Shown: positions 18,701 through 26,417 of the stretch, one piece after another
Layout: the number at the start of each line of letters is the position of its first letter
Position numbering within the stretch: the first letter of the stretch is position 1
DNA from: an uncultured Bacteroidales bacterium
GTDB taxonomy: Bacteria > Bacteroidota > Bacteroidia > Bacteroidales > WCHB1-69
Direction of reading: 5' to 3'
Length of the DNA: 56,488 bases
Assembly (NCBI GenBank): GCA_900316305.1
Contig: ONCM01000014.1
Coordinates: forward strand, 1 to 56,488
The notes under the pieces: generated by a model
The model's database searches: none
Told to the model about the DNA's origin: nothing
Seen by the model: the letters and a program-made list of their open reading frames with translations, nothing else
Translations under genes and position numbers: made by a program

Positions 18701-21700
18701 GTCATTTACCGATTCGCGAAGACATGGAGGGCTCAATCAGGGTGCGGCTGTTCTTGATGTCTGACAACAGGAAGTTTGATTTCAGTCGGAATGTTAAGAT
18801 TGTCAATCACCGGAAAGACATCCGTTTCGAGTTCCTGCGCTTCCGCGACAAGACCCTGCCCGGTAGTCCCGAGGAGTATCAGATTCGTCTGAAAGACAAG
18901 GACGGCAAGCCGCTTTCTGCTGAGATGCTCTGCACCATGTACGATTTTTCGCTCGACGTCCTCGGAGGAAGTAATCCTCTAAGCATCGGATTTCCATTTA
19001 CGCACAATAATTATCCCAGATCTTTTCAACGCGATAACACCACATCGACAGTGATTTGTCATTATTATCGCGATTATATCGGTTACTATCACCAAGGTTT
19101 TAGTCTGCCATTCAATGATTTCAAGTATAATTTCTCGTGCTATCAAATGCCTAGAATGAAGTATGGGGCGAGATATAATCAAGAGGTGGTGTTGAATGTA
19201 GTGGAAGACAATATAAGTGTGAACACAGACCTCGCATACGAGTGGGAAGAGGCGGCGGAAGAACCCGCCATGGCATTCGTCGATGAGGCGGCGGCGGGCA
19301 TGTCGAAGGCACCGGCAGTGACGGACAACAGCGCCGAACAGCTCCGCACCAACTTCGCCGAGACCGCCTTCTTCTATCCGCAGCTGCGCACCGACGAGCA
19401 CGGAGACGTCTTCATCAGCTTCACCATGCCTGACGCGCTCACCAAGTGGAAGATGCAGGGCGTGGCCCACAACCCCGACCTCCAGTGCGGCCGCTTCGAG
19501 AAGTTCGTGCAAACCGCCAAGGACGTGATGATCGTGCCCAACGCCCCGCGCTTCCTCCGCGAGGGCGACACGATGGATTTCTCCGCCAAAATCGTCAACA
19601 CCAGTGGCAAAACCCTGTGTGGTTACGTGACGTTGCAGATGTTCAATGCGACCAATAACCAACCCCTCTCTATGATATGTGATGCGTCCCGTGGCGACAC
19701 AAGATTTTGTGTCGCGGCCGATGGTTCCCAACAATACGAGATTTCCGCTGGTTCCTCCTCTGAAATCCATTTTCGCATCGTTATTCCCGCCGACGTTCCC
19801 GCCATCACCTACCGCATCATCGCCCACAACACCGATCCGCAGGACATTGCCGGCGACGGTGAGGAGAAGACTCTCCCCGTGCTCACCAACCGCATGATGG
19901 TGACGGAAACGATGCCGTTCTATATTTCGGGAAAAGGGTCGAAGGAATTTACATTTAACAAATTACGGGAATCTTTCGGTGCGTCCGACGGTAAAGACGC
20001 GGTGCACCACGTCTCTACAACCCTCAAACATTACCGTTTGACCGTGGAATGCACCCCCAATCCCGTATGGTACGCCATCCAGGCGATGCCCTACATGATG
20101 GAATACCCGCACGAATGTAACGAGCAGCGCTTCAGCCGCTACTACGCCAACGCGCTCGCCACGCACATCCTGAAGGCCAACCCCGTCATCGAGGAGGTCT
20201 TCAACCGTTGGCAGGTCGAGAGTCCCGATGCCTTCTGCTCCGCCTTGGAGAAGAATCAGGAACTGAAATCGGTGGTGTTGGAGGAGACCCCGTGGGTGCT
20301 CGACGCACAACGCGAAGGTGCGAACAAACAGGCACTGGCCGCGATGTTCGACTTCAAACGGATGGCCAAGGAAGAGGCTGCCACGCTTAAGAAGCTGCAG
20401 CAGGCACAGAATGGCGACGGTGGCTGGCCGTGGTTCTCCGGTGGCAAGAGCAGCGACTTCATCACGCGGCACATCGTGGCGGGATTCGGACACCTCAAAG
20501 CGCTGGGTGTCAGCACGGATGTGGCCAACAGCACCCTCCGAAACGCCGTCTCCTACATGGATGCGCAGATGTACCAGCGCTACCTTGACCGCAAGAAATA
20601 CCACTACGATTATGTCGATGAGACGCACTACCTCTACGCCCGCAGCTTCTACAAGCAGACTTTGGATTTGAAGTACAAGGCCGCTTACGACACTTGCTAC
20701 AAGGCTTTATTGAAAGGCTGGAAGTCGGAAACCTTCTACACGCAGGCCATGATTGCCCTCACCGCTTGGCGCAACGGCGACCAGCAGGTGGCGAAGAAGA
20801 TTGTGGCGTACCTCAAGAGTATGGCCCAGCATGACGAAGAGATGGGCATGTTTTGGAAGAAGCAGGGTGGGGGATGGTTCTGGTACGAGCAACCCGTGGA
20901 GCGGCAGGCGATGCTGATCGAGGCGTTCCACACCATCACGCCGGAAGATAAGGAATCGCTGGCACAGATGCAGTTGTGGCTGCTCAAGCAGAAGCAGACC
21001 CAGCACTGGGGCACCACCAAATCGACCACCGAGGCTGTCTATTCGCTGCTGCTGAACCAGACGCTCGTGGCCGAAGACAAAACCTTCTCGCTGACCGTCG
21101 GCGACGTGCGCCTACCGGACGAAAGCACCCAAACAGAGGCTGGTACGGGCTACTTCAAGAAGGCCTGGGTAGGCGAGGAAATCACCCCCGACAAGGCGAA
21201 CGTGCGCTTGGAGAAAGGCACGGACGGACCTGCCTGGGGCGGCCTCTACTGGCAGTATTTCGAAAATCTGGACAAGATCACCCGCAGCGACGACAAGAAC
21301 CTCGTCATCGAAAAGCAGCTCTACAAGGTGGAGAACACCGACAAAGGCGAGGTGCTGAAGGCCATCACGGATAATCAGCCGCTGCAGAAGGGCGACAAGG
21401 TGCGTGTGCGGGTGGTCATCACCTGCGACCGCGACATGGAGTTCGTGCACCTCAAGGATATGCGTGCCGCCACTTTCGAGCCGGTCAACGTCTTCTCGCA
21501 GTACAAATACCAGGACGGCCTCTGGTACTACGAATCCACCAAAGATGCCGCCACCCACTTCTTCATCGACTGGATGCCGAAGGGCAAATACGTCTTTGAA
21601 TACACCATCTTCGCCACCCAATCCGGCGACTTCAGCAACGGCATCACGCACATCGAATGCATGTACGCGCCGGGATTCCAGTCGCATTCACAAGGAATTA

Positions 21701-21717
21701 GGGTGCGGGTTCGGTAA
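15733..21717 (+). CDS. Alpha-2-macroglobulin family protein
   Basis: The protein has 1,994 residues, the size expected for a bacterial alpha-2-macroglobulin (YfhM/MagD-like) with extra N-terminal sequence. A signal peptide (MKRTLITFTMVITTLITASG) lacks a lipobox cysteine, so it is probably periplasmic or secreted rather than a lipoprotein. The MG2-like region has the typical DRTLYRPGQTLYFKG motif at about residue 560. The motif CNEQ at C1462 matches the CxEQ thioester site that traps attacking proteases. It is followed by the alpha-helical thioester domain with GDGGWPWFSGG. Family knowledge suggests inhibition of foreign proteases by covalent trapping. It stands alone with its own promoter and no penicillin-binding-protein partner. 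A dispersed palindrome lies in frame at 19991-20018. Confidence 0.9.
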   Translation: MKRTLITFTMVITTLITASGQSQSPAAIAKKWDAIRQLCEKYDDGADSAYRVLNEQIAATEKDPVANAIWHSCLGQFLERYYGSNQYKISQRTTLADQVPEDFKEWDNVTFQRVIREEYLRSITVTPTTWELLTEKPATAYKSLLDDPNHIRPELTLYDILAHRYLHYVCPQLSRIPESESDLRGNTALCDNTQFLEMPFSLSETNSDTWNILAVYQLLTKLHGHLGHHSETVRLTIRRLDFMREHGLAPDNSGTWYINWLTDYGKAYEGTDTYGFIAYRLAWLYVERSKLFNETEHTEYRNDLATALALFKQSLKTPSANVLNQNADYISDAKDCIKSIENKYVKAELEEEPVPVGEPQLCRIQYKNVKRAYLRLVPVTYAQSVKFRKSSMTEELFSALLAIKPVYQKSVDLPDLQDYRKHEGYYGIPGQPAGNYLLMISDKPFPCTANDCREVIYYQVTDIALFQRETIDGWEFLAVNRKTGEPLESARITTTDKRDKKLECVTGPNGLAQLQLNRSNYANGFSVEYQNQHLHTLATRHWWDSEKEQETVRKCQILTDRTLYRPGQTLYFKGICSEETRSYGNTQEHKLSKGLVVTVKLEDANWQKVGEMLLTTNEFGSIDSSFVLPETGLTGRYHLSVVYDKMVLGNKEVSVEEYKRPTFEVTLNNPKNAVKLGQTVEIEGVAEALAGYPIADAEVKYKVQRQTSFWGIRWNWWNQSPAYDVVAGSATTDADGRFHISFSTEDGGSSQKEPSIYRYLVSATVTDITGETHTSTTQVFVSRRSLVLSVDIPEEVAVNQSDNQFPISLTNISDVPQEGVMEYEIFKLTLPDHFLYSMGDVDVAIADDAELQKMFPTRAFHKGDTPENWSSAMVSKGSVNVRKDGNRYFAIPRIAKLSSGYYRICFKVQDPDGEWVEETKIVHLYRTDESECNAYKALWCDIPDTVAAGGTLDIRLGSYLEHALVFCEIIFDDGLSTRQWVELHHNVTESHLPIREDMEGSIRVRLFLMSDNRKFDFSRNVKIVNHRKDIRFEFLRFRDKTLPGSPEEYQIRLKDKDGKPLSAEMLCTMYDFSLDVLGGSNPLSIGFPFTHNNYPRSFQRDNTTSTVICHYYRDYIGYYHQGFSLPFNDFKYNFSCYQMPRMKYGARYNQEVVLNVVEDNISVNTDLAYEWEEAAEEPAMAFVDEAAAGMSKAPAVTDNSAEQLRTNFAETAFFYPQLRTDEHGDVFISFTMPDALTKWKMQGVAHNPDLQCGRFEKFVQTAKDVMIVPNAPRFLREGDTMDFSAKIVNTSGKTLCGYVTLQMFNATNNQPLSMICDASRGDTRFCVAADGSQQYEISAGSSSEIHFRIVIPADVPAITYRIIAHNTDPQDIAGDGEEKTLPVLTNRMMVTETMPFYISGKGSKEFTFNKLRESFGASDGKDAVHHVSTTLKHYRLTVECTPNPVWYAIQAMPYMMEYPHECNEQRFSRYYANALATHILKANPVIEEVFNRWQVESPDAFCSALEKNQELKSVVLEETPWVLDAQREGANKQALAAMFDFKRMAKEEAATLKKLQQAQNGDGGWPWFSGGKSSDFITRHIVAGFGHLKALGVSTDVANSTLRNAVSYMDAQMYQRYLDRKKYHYDYVDETHYLYARSFYKQTLDLKYKAAYDTCYKALLKGWKSETFYTQAMIALTAWRNGDQQVAKKIVAYLKSMAQHDEEMGMFWKKQGGGWFWYEQPVERQAMLIEAFHTITPEDKESLAQMQLWLLKQKQTQHWGTTKSTTEAVYSLLLNQTLVAEDKTFSLTVGDVRLPDESTQTEAGTGYFKKAWVGEEITPDKANVRLEKGTDGPAWGGLYWQYFENLDKITRSDDKNLVIEKQLYKVENTDKGEVLKAITDNQPLQKGDKVRVRVVITCDRDMEFVHLKDMRAATFEPVNVFSQYKYQDGLWYYESTKDAATHFFIDWMPKGKYVFEYTIFATQSGDFSNGITHIECMYAPGFQSHSQGIRVRVR
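19991..20018. repeat. Dispersed GTAGAGACG palindrome inside a coding region, copy 2
   Basis: GTAAAGACGCGGTG and CACCACGTCTCTAC form the palindrome. It encodes about nine residues (GKDAVHHVS) of the macroglobulin without breaking the frame. The left arm has GTAAAG in place of GTAGAG, which removes the TAG triplet of the consensus. Confidence 0.7.
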
Positions 21718-21725
21718 ATGGACGT

Positions 21726-21758
<33 letters not shown>

Positions 21759-21780
21759 GTGATGGGATTCGGTTTTCCCC

Positions 21781-21810
21781 TGTAGAGACGTTTCATGAAA
21801 CGTCTCTACA
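21781..21810. repeat. Dispersed GTAGAGACG palindrome, copy 3
   Basis: This is a perfect palindrome (TGTAGAGACGTTTCA / TGAAACGTCTCTACA) between convergent genes, seven bases past the stop of the peroxiredoxin gene. Its position suits a bidirectional terminator. Confidence 0.7.
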
Positions 21811-21817
21811 AACGGCC

Positions 21818-22264
21818 CTACCGCAATATTTGCGTGGTATGATCTTTCGTATTCACCTTCCCGATGGCATCCACGATAACGCCTTGTTCGTCAATGACGT
21901 AGGTCGTTCTCAGCGTGCCTTCCGTCACCTTGCCGTACATCTTCTTCTCGCCCCATGCTTCGTAGGCCTTGAGGATGGTGAGGTCGGTGTCGGCGATGAG
22001 GTGGAAGGGCAGCTCATATTTGGCGATGAACCGCTGGTGCGATGCGGCGGAGTCGCGGCTCACGCCCAAGATCTCGTAGCCCATGGCGAGGAAGCGTTGG
22101 TAGTTGTCGCGCAGATCGCAAGCTTCGGCGGTGCAGCCTGGCGTGCTGTCTTTGGGGTAGAAGTATAGCACGAGCTTCTTCCCCGCGAAGTCTCTCAATT
22201 TCACGGTGTTCCCGTTCTCGTCAACGCCCTCGAAGTACGGGGCTTTTGTTCCGATTTGCAGCAT
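21818..22264 (-). CDS. bcp: Thioredoxin-dependent peroxiredoxin, Bcp/PrxQ type
   Basis: This 148-residue cytoplasmic enzyme reduces hydrogen peroxide and organic peroxides with electrons from thioredoxin. The peroxidatic cysteine C44 sits in DSTPGCTAEAC and the resolving cysteine C49 lies five residues on, the spacing of E. coli Bcp (C45/C50). The thioredoxin-like fold is complete, and the length equals the family norm. It appears to be a single gene with a -7 element (TACCTTTG) at 22298-22291 and palindromes behind it. Confidence 0.93.
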   Translation of the reverse strand: MLQIGTKAPYFEGVDENGNTVKLRDFAGKKLVLYFYPKDSTPGCTAEACDLRDNYQRFLAMGYEILGVSRDSAASHQRFIAKYELPFHLIADTDLTILKAYEAWGEKKMYGKVTEGTLRTTYVIDEQGVIVDAIGKVNTKDHTTQILR

Positions 22265-22278
22265 AGTTTTGGTGTTTT

Positions 22279-22620
22279 TTATTGAAAGGGCAAAGGTACA
22301 AATTTATTTCGGATGTTGTTTTGTCGGATAATAATTGTAAAAAAATGTATCCGGCCTGCAACCCTTTGATGGTGACTCGTGCGTCGAAACCAATCGGTCT
22401 TGACTCTTTGTACAGATGATGCAATAGACAAAGTCGGTGGTAACGAAACGAACAGGTGAACATGATCCGGCATTCCACCTATACGAAGAGTCTTACATCG
22501 TAGATTTCTTGCGATACCGAACATGAAGGTATAAAGTTCTCGTTCATGTTCAACCGGAATTGTCTGTTCGCTGCGGTAGGTGCGGAAGACGACATGGTAG
22601 TAAGATGAGGTGTAACTCAT
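22279..22620 (-). pseudogene. IS200-family Y1 transposase remnant
   Basis: From the ATG at 22620 the reading frame gives the N-terminal two thirds of an IS200 TnpA: YYHVVFRTYR, RNLRCKTLRIGG, and the HUH-type motif PDHVHLFV. After KTDWF the similarity stops and the frame ends in unrelated residues. A neighbouring frame continues with something resembling the F-x-G-W-x-x-GY-x-AF region that should hold the catalytic tyrosine, in a degenerate form (GLQAGYIFLQ). This points to a frameshift plus further decay, so the protein should be inactive. The promoter of the peroxiredoxin gene lies in the decayed end. Confidence 0.75.
22291..22298 (-). promoter_or_regulatory. -7 element before the peroxiredoxin gene
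   Basis: TACCTTTG on the minus strand, 27 bases before the start codon; no clear TTG lies 19-20 bases upstream. Confidence 0.5.
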
Positions 22621-22697
22621 GGTTTTTGGTGAATATTTAGGTTTTTGGTTTTTGTTGCGTACCTTTGGCACGCCGGTTTGCACGGGGTGGCCGCTTT

Positions 22698-22753
22698 CCC
22701 CACACGGCACTTCGTTTCGTGTGGGGTTATTGAGGTTTCGTGCCTTCGGCACG
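22698..22753. repeat. Stem-loops upstream of the IS200 remnant
   Basis: There are two hairpins: CCCCACACG...CGTGTGGGG (22698-22726) and CGTGCC-ttc-GGCACG (22739-22753). IS200 elements carry subterminal hairpins that TnpA recognises, and this position, upstream of tnpA, fits the left end. The assignment is inference. Confidence 0.45.
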
Positions 22754-22764
22754 GCCAGTGTCCA

Positions 22765-22840
22765 CGCTATGTCAATAACATTGTATGCTATACATTCAGA
22801 TTCGCTATGTCAATAACATTGTATGCCATACATTCAGAAT
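22765..22840. repeat. 38-base tandem duplication
   Basis: The unit starting CGCTATGTCAATAACATTG is present twice in direct order, at 22765-22802 and 22803-22840, differing by one transition plus the last base. It lies between the promoter at 22851-22881 and the IS200 hairpins. Confidence 0.8.
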
Positions 22841-22850
22841 AATAACGCGG

Positions 22851-22881
22851 CAAAGATACAACAATCCCGTGACATGTGCAA
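22851..22881 (-). promoter_or_regulatory. Promoter reading toward the IS200 remnant
   Basis: TTG (22881-22879), 20 bases, then TATCTTTG (22858-22851) followed by CCGCG on the minus strand. The first gene it can serve is the transposase remnant. Confidence 0.6.
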
Positions 22882-23027
22882 TGTTGAAATTCTGTGTTTT
22901 TTCAAAAAAGTGACTATCTGTTCGTTTTTCAACACTTTTCTGCCATTATCGCATGATTTTTGACATGATTGTCGATATTTGATGCATGTATCCCGCAATT
23001 GTCTTTATACCCTAAAAAATCGTCGGA

Positions 23028-23056
23028 GTGGTTGTTTCCGCTTTGGAAACAACCAC
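23028..23056 (-). terminator. Terminator behind the secreted protein gene
   Basis: A perfect 12-bp stem (GTGGTTGTTTCC / GGAAACAACCAC) with a five-base loop lies 18 bases past the stop at 23075. On the minus strand a T-run follows a few bases later. The stretch 22882-23027 between it and the IS promoter shows no gene. Confidence 0.65.
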
Positions 23057-23074
23057 ATTCTTCTCCGCACAGGT

Positions 23075-23620
23075 TTATTTTTTACTTTTTGCCACCCATT
23101 CGATATACTCATCGCGGAAAACTTGCCACGATTTGTACCATTTGGACGAGGCCATTAATTCCCTGAACTTCTGCGGGTGCTGCCGTTCGATTTCCACCGC
23201 TCGTGTCCATACGTCGTCTGCTATCCAGCCGTCGCACCATTCGAACCACATTAGGTAGTATTTCATCATGTCGAGCATATCGGCTGTGGCGTAGTCGGCG
23301 GCCACCGACCAGATGCCCTTGTCATCCTCCAATTGCAAGTCTCCAGATTCGGTTGTAGTTACGGCGTAATACTCCATGCTAACGAAGATACGGAAATCGT
23401 TATAATTTCGGGGCATCAAATCCTGGAGGTGCGATACGGAAATTGTTTGTCCTGCCAGCAGACTGTCCTGCACGGCAATCAGTTCTTTGGCGTAGTCGGG
23501 ACGACTGTTGAGCCGCTCCCAGTCCTGATCGGTCACCCCTTCGGCCCTGTGCATATCGGTTTGCGCCATACCGAGCGTGGCGATGAACATTATAGCCAAT
23601 AGTAGAATCTGTTTTTTCAT
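23075..23620 (-). CDS. Secreted hypothetical protein (181 residues)
   Basis: I do not recognise the family. A clear signal peptide (MKKQILLLAIMFIATLGMAQ) ends in AMAQ-like cleavage residues typical of Bacteroidota exported proteins, with no lipobox. The mature part is acidic and rich in aromatic residues, mostly helical in appearance, with clustered Trp and Tyr near the C-terminus (YYLMWFEWCDGW, SKWYKSWQVF). There is no sorting domain, so the product is probably periplasmic. It is a single gene with its own terminator, divergent from the membrane protein gene at 23780. Confidence 0.75.
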   Translation of the reverse strand: MKKQILLLAIMFIATLGMAQTDMHRAEGVTDQDWERLNSRPDYAKELIAVQDSLLAGQTISVSHLQDLMPRNYNDFRIFVSMEYYAVTTTESGDLQLEDDKGIWSVAADYATADMLDMMKYYLMWFEWCDGWIADDVWTRAVEIERQHPQKFRELMASSKWYKSWQVFRDEYIEWVAKSKK

Positions 23621-23684
23621 AAAAGTCTGACTATTATCTTTACCTATATGATGCAGAAATAACGAAAGGTTGCAGTTAATATTG

Positions 23685-23692
23685 TATTTTTG
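23685..23692 (+). promoter_or_regulatory. -7 element for the membrane protein gene
   Basis: TATTTTTG followed by CGGCG, 87 bases before the ATG at 23780. The -33 element is weak. Confidence 0.5.
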
Positions 23693-23779
23693 CGGCGCCG
23701 TTTTCTTCGGAGAATGTTTTACAAAACTGGCATCGTTCGCAGAGACGGTATCAAGAAGTAATCAGAAAAAGATCAAAAT

Positions 23780-24649
23780 ATGAATACTACAATCGAAAAA
23801 ACGTTGGACTATCGCTGTTTTCTGCTCGGAATCATCCTTTATTGGATGTTTGATGCCGTTTGGGCGTCGCTTTTCCCAACCCTCTTCTTCTATTTGGAAG
23901 CCGTGCTGCATCCTGTAGTCGTGGTGGTTGGGAAATCCGTAGTGTACCTGCTGGTCTTTTACCTCCTGTTCCACAAACCGAGGATGCTCGATGTCAAATG
24001 GGGCCATTTCGCAATATTTGTGGGAGTGGTTGTTCTGATGAATTTCATGACCTCTTTTATCTTTCACCGTCTCATTGACCTTAACTCTGTCGCGGACAAT
24101 CAGATGAAGTGGGATATTCCCGACTACTTGATGCGAAATGTGCGGATGTGGGCGAATTTAGTGACGTCTCTTCTTCTCATCGGCTTCGTGTGGTGGCGTT
24201 ATGATTCGGAGACGACTGCAGAGGAAACCGAAATCTCGTCTCTCGAATCAAGGAGTTATTACGGTGGTATGCTGTTCTCCATCACTTTGGGATACATCCT
24301 TTCTCTGGTCGGTGTGATTGGTGGTGGGTATTGGACATTTGCCCATCATCCCATATTGGTCGAGATAATCACCTGTGTGCTCGTCATTCTTGTCACCTTA
24401 GGGGCCATCTGTATGCTTGTTAGAAGACAAACCGTGGTGCTCTCCATCACCGCAATTGTTATAATCATCGCCATACACTTTTTTTCATCGCATTATTTAC
24501 CGAACATCATGTCCAAGTGTTTCACTCCCAACGATGCCTTGTACGGAGTTGTGAATTATTTTGGCTCTGTTTCAGTCGTTTGCGATATTGCATTCAACTT
24601 AGCCGCCTTTATCCTTTACCGCAAGGAATTAAATCGTCAAACCATGTAG
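23780..24649 (+). CDS. Polytopic membrane protein of unknown function
   Basis: This protein of 289 residues has about seven hydrophobic segments (residues ~15-40, 45-63, 73-95, 125-145, 165-190, 195-215, 220-240), with a last one near 260-282. The loop after the fourth segment is acidic (SETTAEETEISS). No catalytic motif or known family is apparent. It is an inner-membrane protein by composition. It is transcribed alone and converges on the CDF transporter. Its stop codon TAG is the TAG of the palindrome at 24646-24673. Confidence 0.75.
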   Translation: MNTTIEKTLDYRCFLLGIILYWMFDAVWASLFPTLFFYLEAVLHPVVVVVGKSVVYLLVFYLLFHKPRMLDVKWGHFAIFVGVVVLMNFMTSFIFHRLIDLNSVADNQMKWDIPDYLMRNVRMWANLVTSLLLIGFVWWRYDSETTAEETEISSLESRSYYGGMLFSITLGYILSLVGVIGGGYWTFAHHPILVEIITCVLVILVTLGAICMLVRRQTVVLSITAIVIIIAIHFFSSHYLPNIMSKCFTPNDALYGVVNYFGSVSVVCDIAFNLAAFILYRKELNRQTM

Positions 24650-24673
24650 AGACGCGGCGCGCCGCGTCTCTAC
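24646..24673. repeat. Dispersed GTAGAGACG palindrome, copy 4, holding two stop codons
   Basis: This is a perfect 28-base palindrome with arms GTAGAGACGCGGCG and CGCCGCGTCTCTAC. The TAG in the left arm ends the plus-strand membrane protein (24647-24649). The TAG in the right arm, read on the minus strand, ends the CDF transporter (24672-24670). It can fold as a shared terminator. Confidence 0.85.
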
Positions 24674-25560
24674 CCCTCTTTCACCGGCTCCGTATGCAGC
24701 GTTACGTGCGTATCCGCGCCGAAACGCTCCTTTAGCTTCCGCTCGATGTCGGAAGTGCGGGTGTGTGCTTCGTTCAGCGACAGACTACCGTCCATGCGGA
24801 TGTGCGCCTCGATGGCGATGCGGTTGCCAATACGGCGCGTGCGCAGGTTGTGCGGGTCTGTCACGTCCGGAAAGGAGGTGATAATCTCTTCGATCTCACG
24901 CTCTGTCTCTTCGGGTAATGAACACTCCGTAAGTTCGTTAACGCTCGCCTTGAGCAGATCGACGGACACCTTCACCAGCATGGCACCAACCACGATGGAG
25001 GCTATCGGATCGAGCACCGTCCAACGGTCACCAAGCAAGATGGCCCCGCCGATACCGATTGCAGCTCCCACCGATGAAAGCGCGTCGCTGCGATGGTGCC
25101 AGGCATTTGCCATAACAGCTTGGGAATCAAGAGATTTTCCCTTGCGCATTGTGTATTGGTACAGTCCCTCCTTGACGAGAATGGAGAGTAATGCCGCCCA
25201 TAAGGCGAGTTTGCCGGGCGCTTCCAACTGCGCGCCCCTTAGCCAGTCCGCCAGCTTTACAGCCCCCGACACGATGATGCCCGTGGCGGCAGCCACCAGT
25301 GCCAGTCCTACGAAGAACGTGGCCAGTGTCTCAAACTTGCCGTGTCCGTATTCGTGCGACTTGTCCTGCGGTTTCGAGCTGATGTTGACAAAAGCGATCA
25401 CCATGAGGTCGGTGAGGAAGTCGGACAGCGAATGTACTGCATCGGCGATCATCGCCGCACTGTTGCCGAGCACCCCAGCAATGAACTTGAAGGTCAGCAG
25501 GGCGATGTTGCCCGCCGAACCCACTAACGTGACCTTGTATATTTCTTTCTCCCGTGACAT
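24670..25560 (-). CDS. Cation diffusion facilitator (Zn/Fe efflux type)
   Basis: This inner-membrane antiporter of 296 residues probably exports zinc, iron or a related divalent metal in exchange for protons. It has six transmembrane segments followed by the cytoplasmic metal-binding domain (residues ~205-290). The metal-site pairs of the family are present: HSLSD (H43, D47) in segment 2 and HHRSD in segment 5, both HxxxD, which is the zinc-type pattern. The YGHGKFE motif follows segment 2, as is usual. The length fits the FieF/YiiP group. The gene is monocistronic, and its stop codon is within the palindrome. Confidence 0.92.
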   Translation of the reverse strand: MSREKEIYKVTLVGSAGNIALLTFKFIAGVLGNSAAMIADAVHSLSDFLTDLMVIAFVNISSKPQDKSHEYGHGKFETLATFFVGLALVAAATGIIVSGAVKLADWLRGAQLEAPGKLALWAALLSILVKEGLYQYTMRKGKSLDSQAVMANAWHHRSDALSSVGAAIGIGGAILLGDRWTVLDPIASIVVGAMLVKVSVDLLKASVNELTECSLPEETEREIEEIITSFPDVTDPHNLRTRRIGNRIAIEAHIRMDGSLSLNEAHTRTSDIERKLKERFGADTHVTLHTEPVKEG

Positions 25561-25592
25561 TTTTCGGATTATGTGAAGGTTTTAACAGACCG

Positions 25593-25600
25593 CAAAAGTA
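25593..25600 (-). promoter_or_regulatory. -7 element for the CDF transporter
   Basis: TACTTTTG followed by CGG on the minus strand, about 33 bases before the start codon. Confidence 0.5.
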
Positions 25601-25700
25601 CAAAAAAAGGCATTAAAAAGTAATTCCTGAAAAAACGCTACTGTCGTATATTTATAATGCTGCATCAATTCAAACGGCATAGGTGCCCGCAACAGCATCG

Positions 25701-26411
25701 TTACAATTGTCCCTCCTCTACAAAACTGTAGTACTTTCGTCGGTGAACGATGATGTGGTCCACCACATTGATGTCCATCACCCTCGCGGCTTTCTGGATT
25801 CGTTCGGTGAGCTGGATGTCTGTGCGGCTGGGCCTGACGTTGCCCGATGGGTGGTTGTGGCACAGCACTATCTGGGTGGCCTTGCACAAAACGGCCTGTT
25901 GCATGATGATGCGCGTGTCCACCTCGGCGGAGGAAATGCCCCCTTTGCTAATCTGGCAGGTGTTCAGGATTCGATTGGCCTGGTTAAGGTATATAGTCCA
26001 AAATTCCTCGTGCTCCAGATAGGCGATTTTGTTCTGCATGTAATCCACTACGTCGTTGCTGCTGAGAATCTGCAGCCGCTCCTCCACCTTTTCGGCCTGT
26101 ATGCGCTTACCAATTTCAAAGGCGGTCATCAAGGAGACCGCTTTGGCCTGGCCGATGCCTTTGATTTGCGAAAGATGGTTCAGAGACATTTGTGAGAGGG
26201 TGTTCAGACTATTCCCAGAAGATGCCAGCACCTTTTTAGCCAGTTCCACGGCGGAGTCAGAGGCGTTGCCGGTACGCAATAGAATGGCGATCAGCTCTGC
26301 GTCTGACAGGGCTACGGCACCGTTTTTAGCATATTTTTCTCGGGGTCGGTCTTGGACACTCCACTGTTTGATGGTTAATTTTCTGTTTTCGTAGTTTGTT
26401 GCTTTTTCCAT
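25701..26411 (-). CDS. radC: RadC family JAMM-domain protein
   Basis: The protein has 236 residues. The N-terminal part has a helix-hairpin-helix (LSQIKGIGQAKAVSL). The C-terminal MPN/JAMM domain has a complete zinc motif HxHx7SxxD: H185 and H187 in HNHPSG, S195 and D198. The family is named for DNA repair, but this role is disputed in E. coli; metal-dependent hydrolase activity is suggested by the motif. It starts six bases after the DUF58 gene ends, so the two are co-transcribed from the promoter near 27372. Confidence 0.93.
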   Translation of the reverse strand: MEKATNYENRKLTIKQWSVQDRPREKYAKNGAVALSDAELIAILLRTGNASDSAVELAKKVLASSGNSLNTLSQMSLNHLSQIKGIGQAKAVSLMTAFEIGKRIQAEKVEERLQILSSNDVVDYMQNKIAYLEHEEFWTIYLNQANRILNTCQISKGGISSAEVDTRIIMQQAVLCKATQIVLCHNHPSGNVRPSRTDIQLTERIQKAARVMDINVVDHIIVHRRKYYSFVEEGQL

Positions 26412-26417
26412 TTTTAG

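Noticed and set aside
22619-22842. Short plus-strand frames over the IS200 flank
   Set aside because: They consist of hairpin and tandem-repeat sequence and have no plausible ribosome site.
24670-25700. Minus-strand frames 25331-25603 and 25582-25887 as extra small genes
   Set aside because: They overlap the CDF or RadC genes in other frames and have no start signals or similarity.
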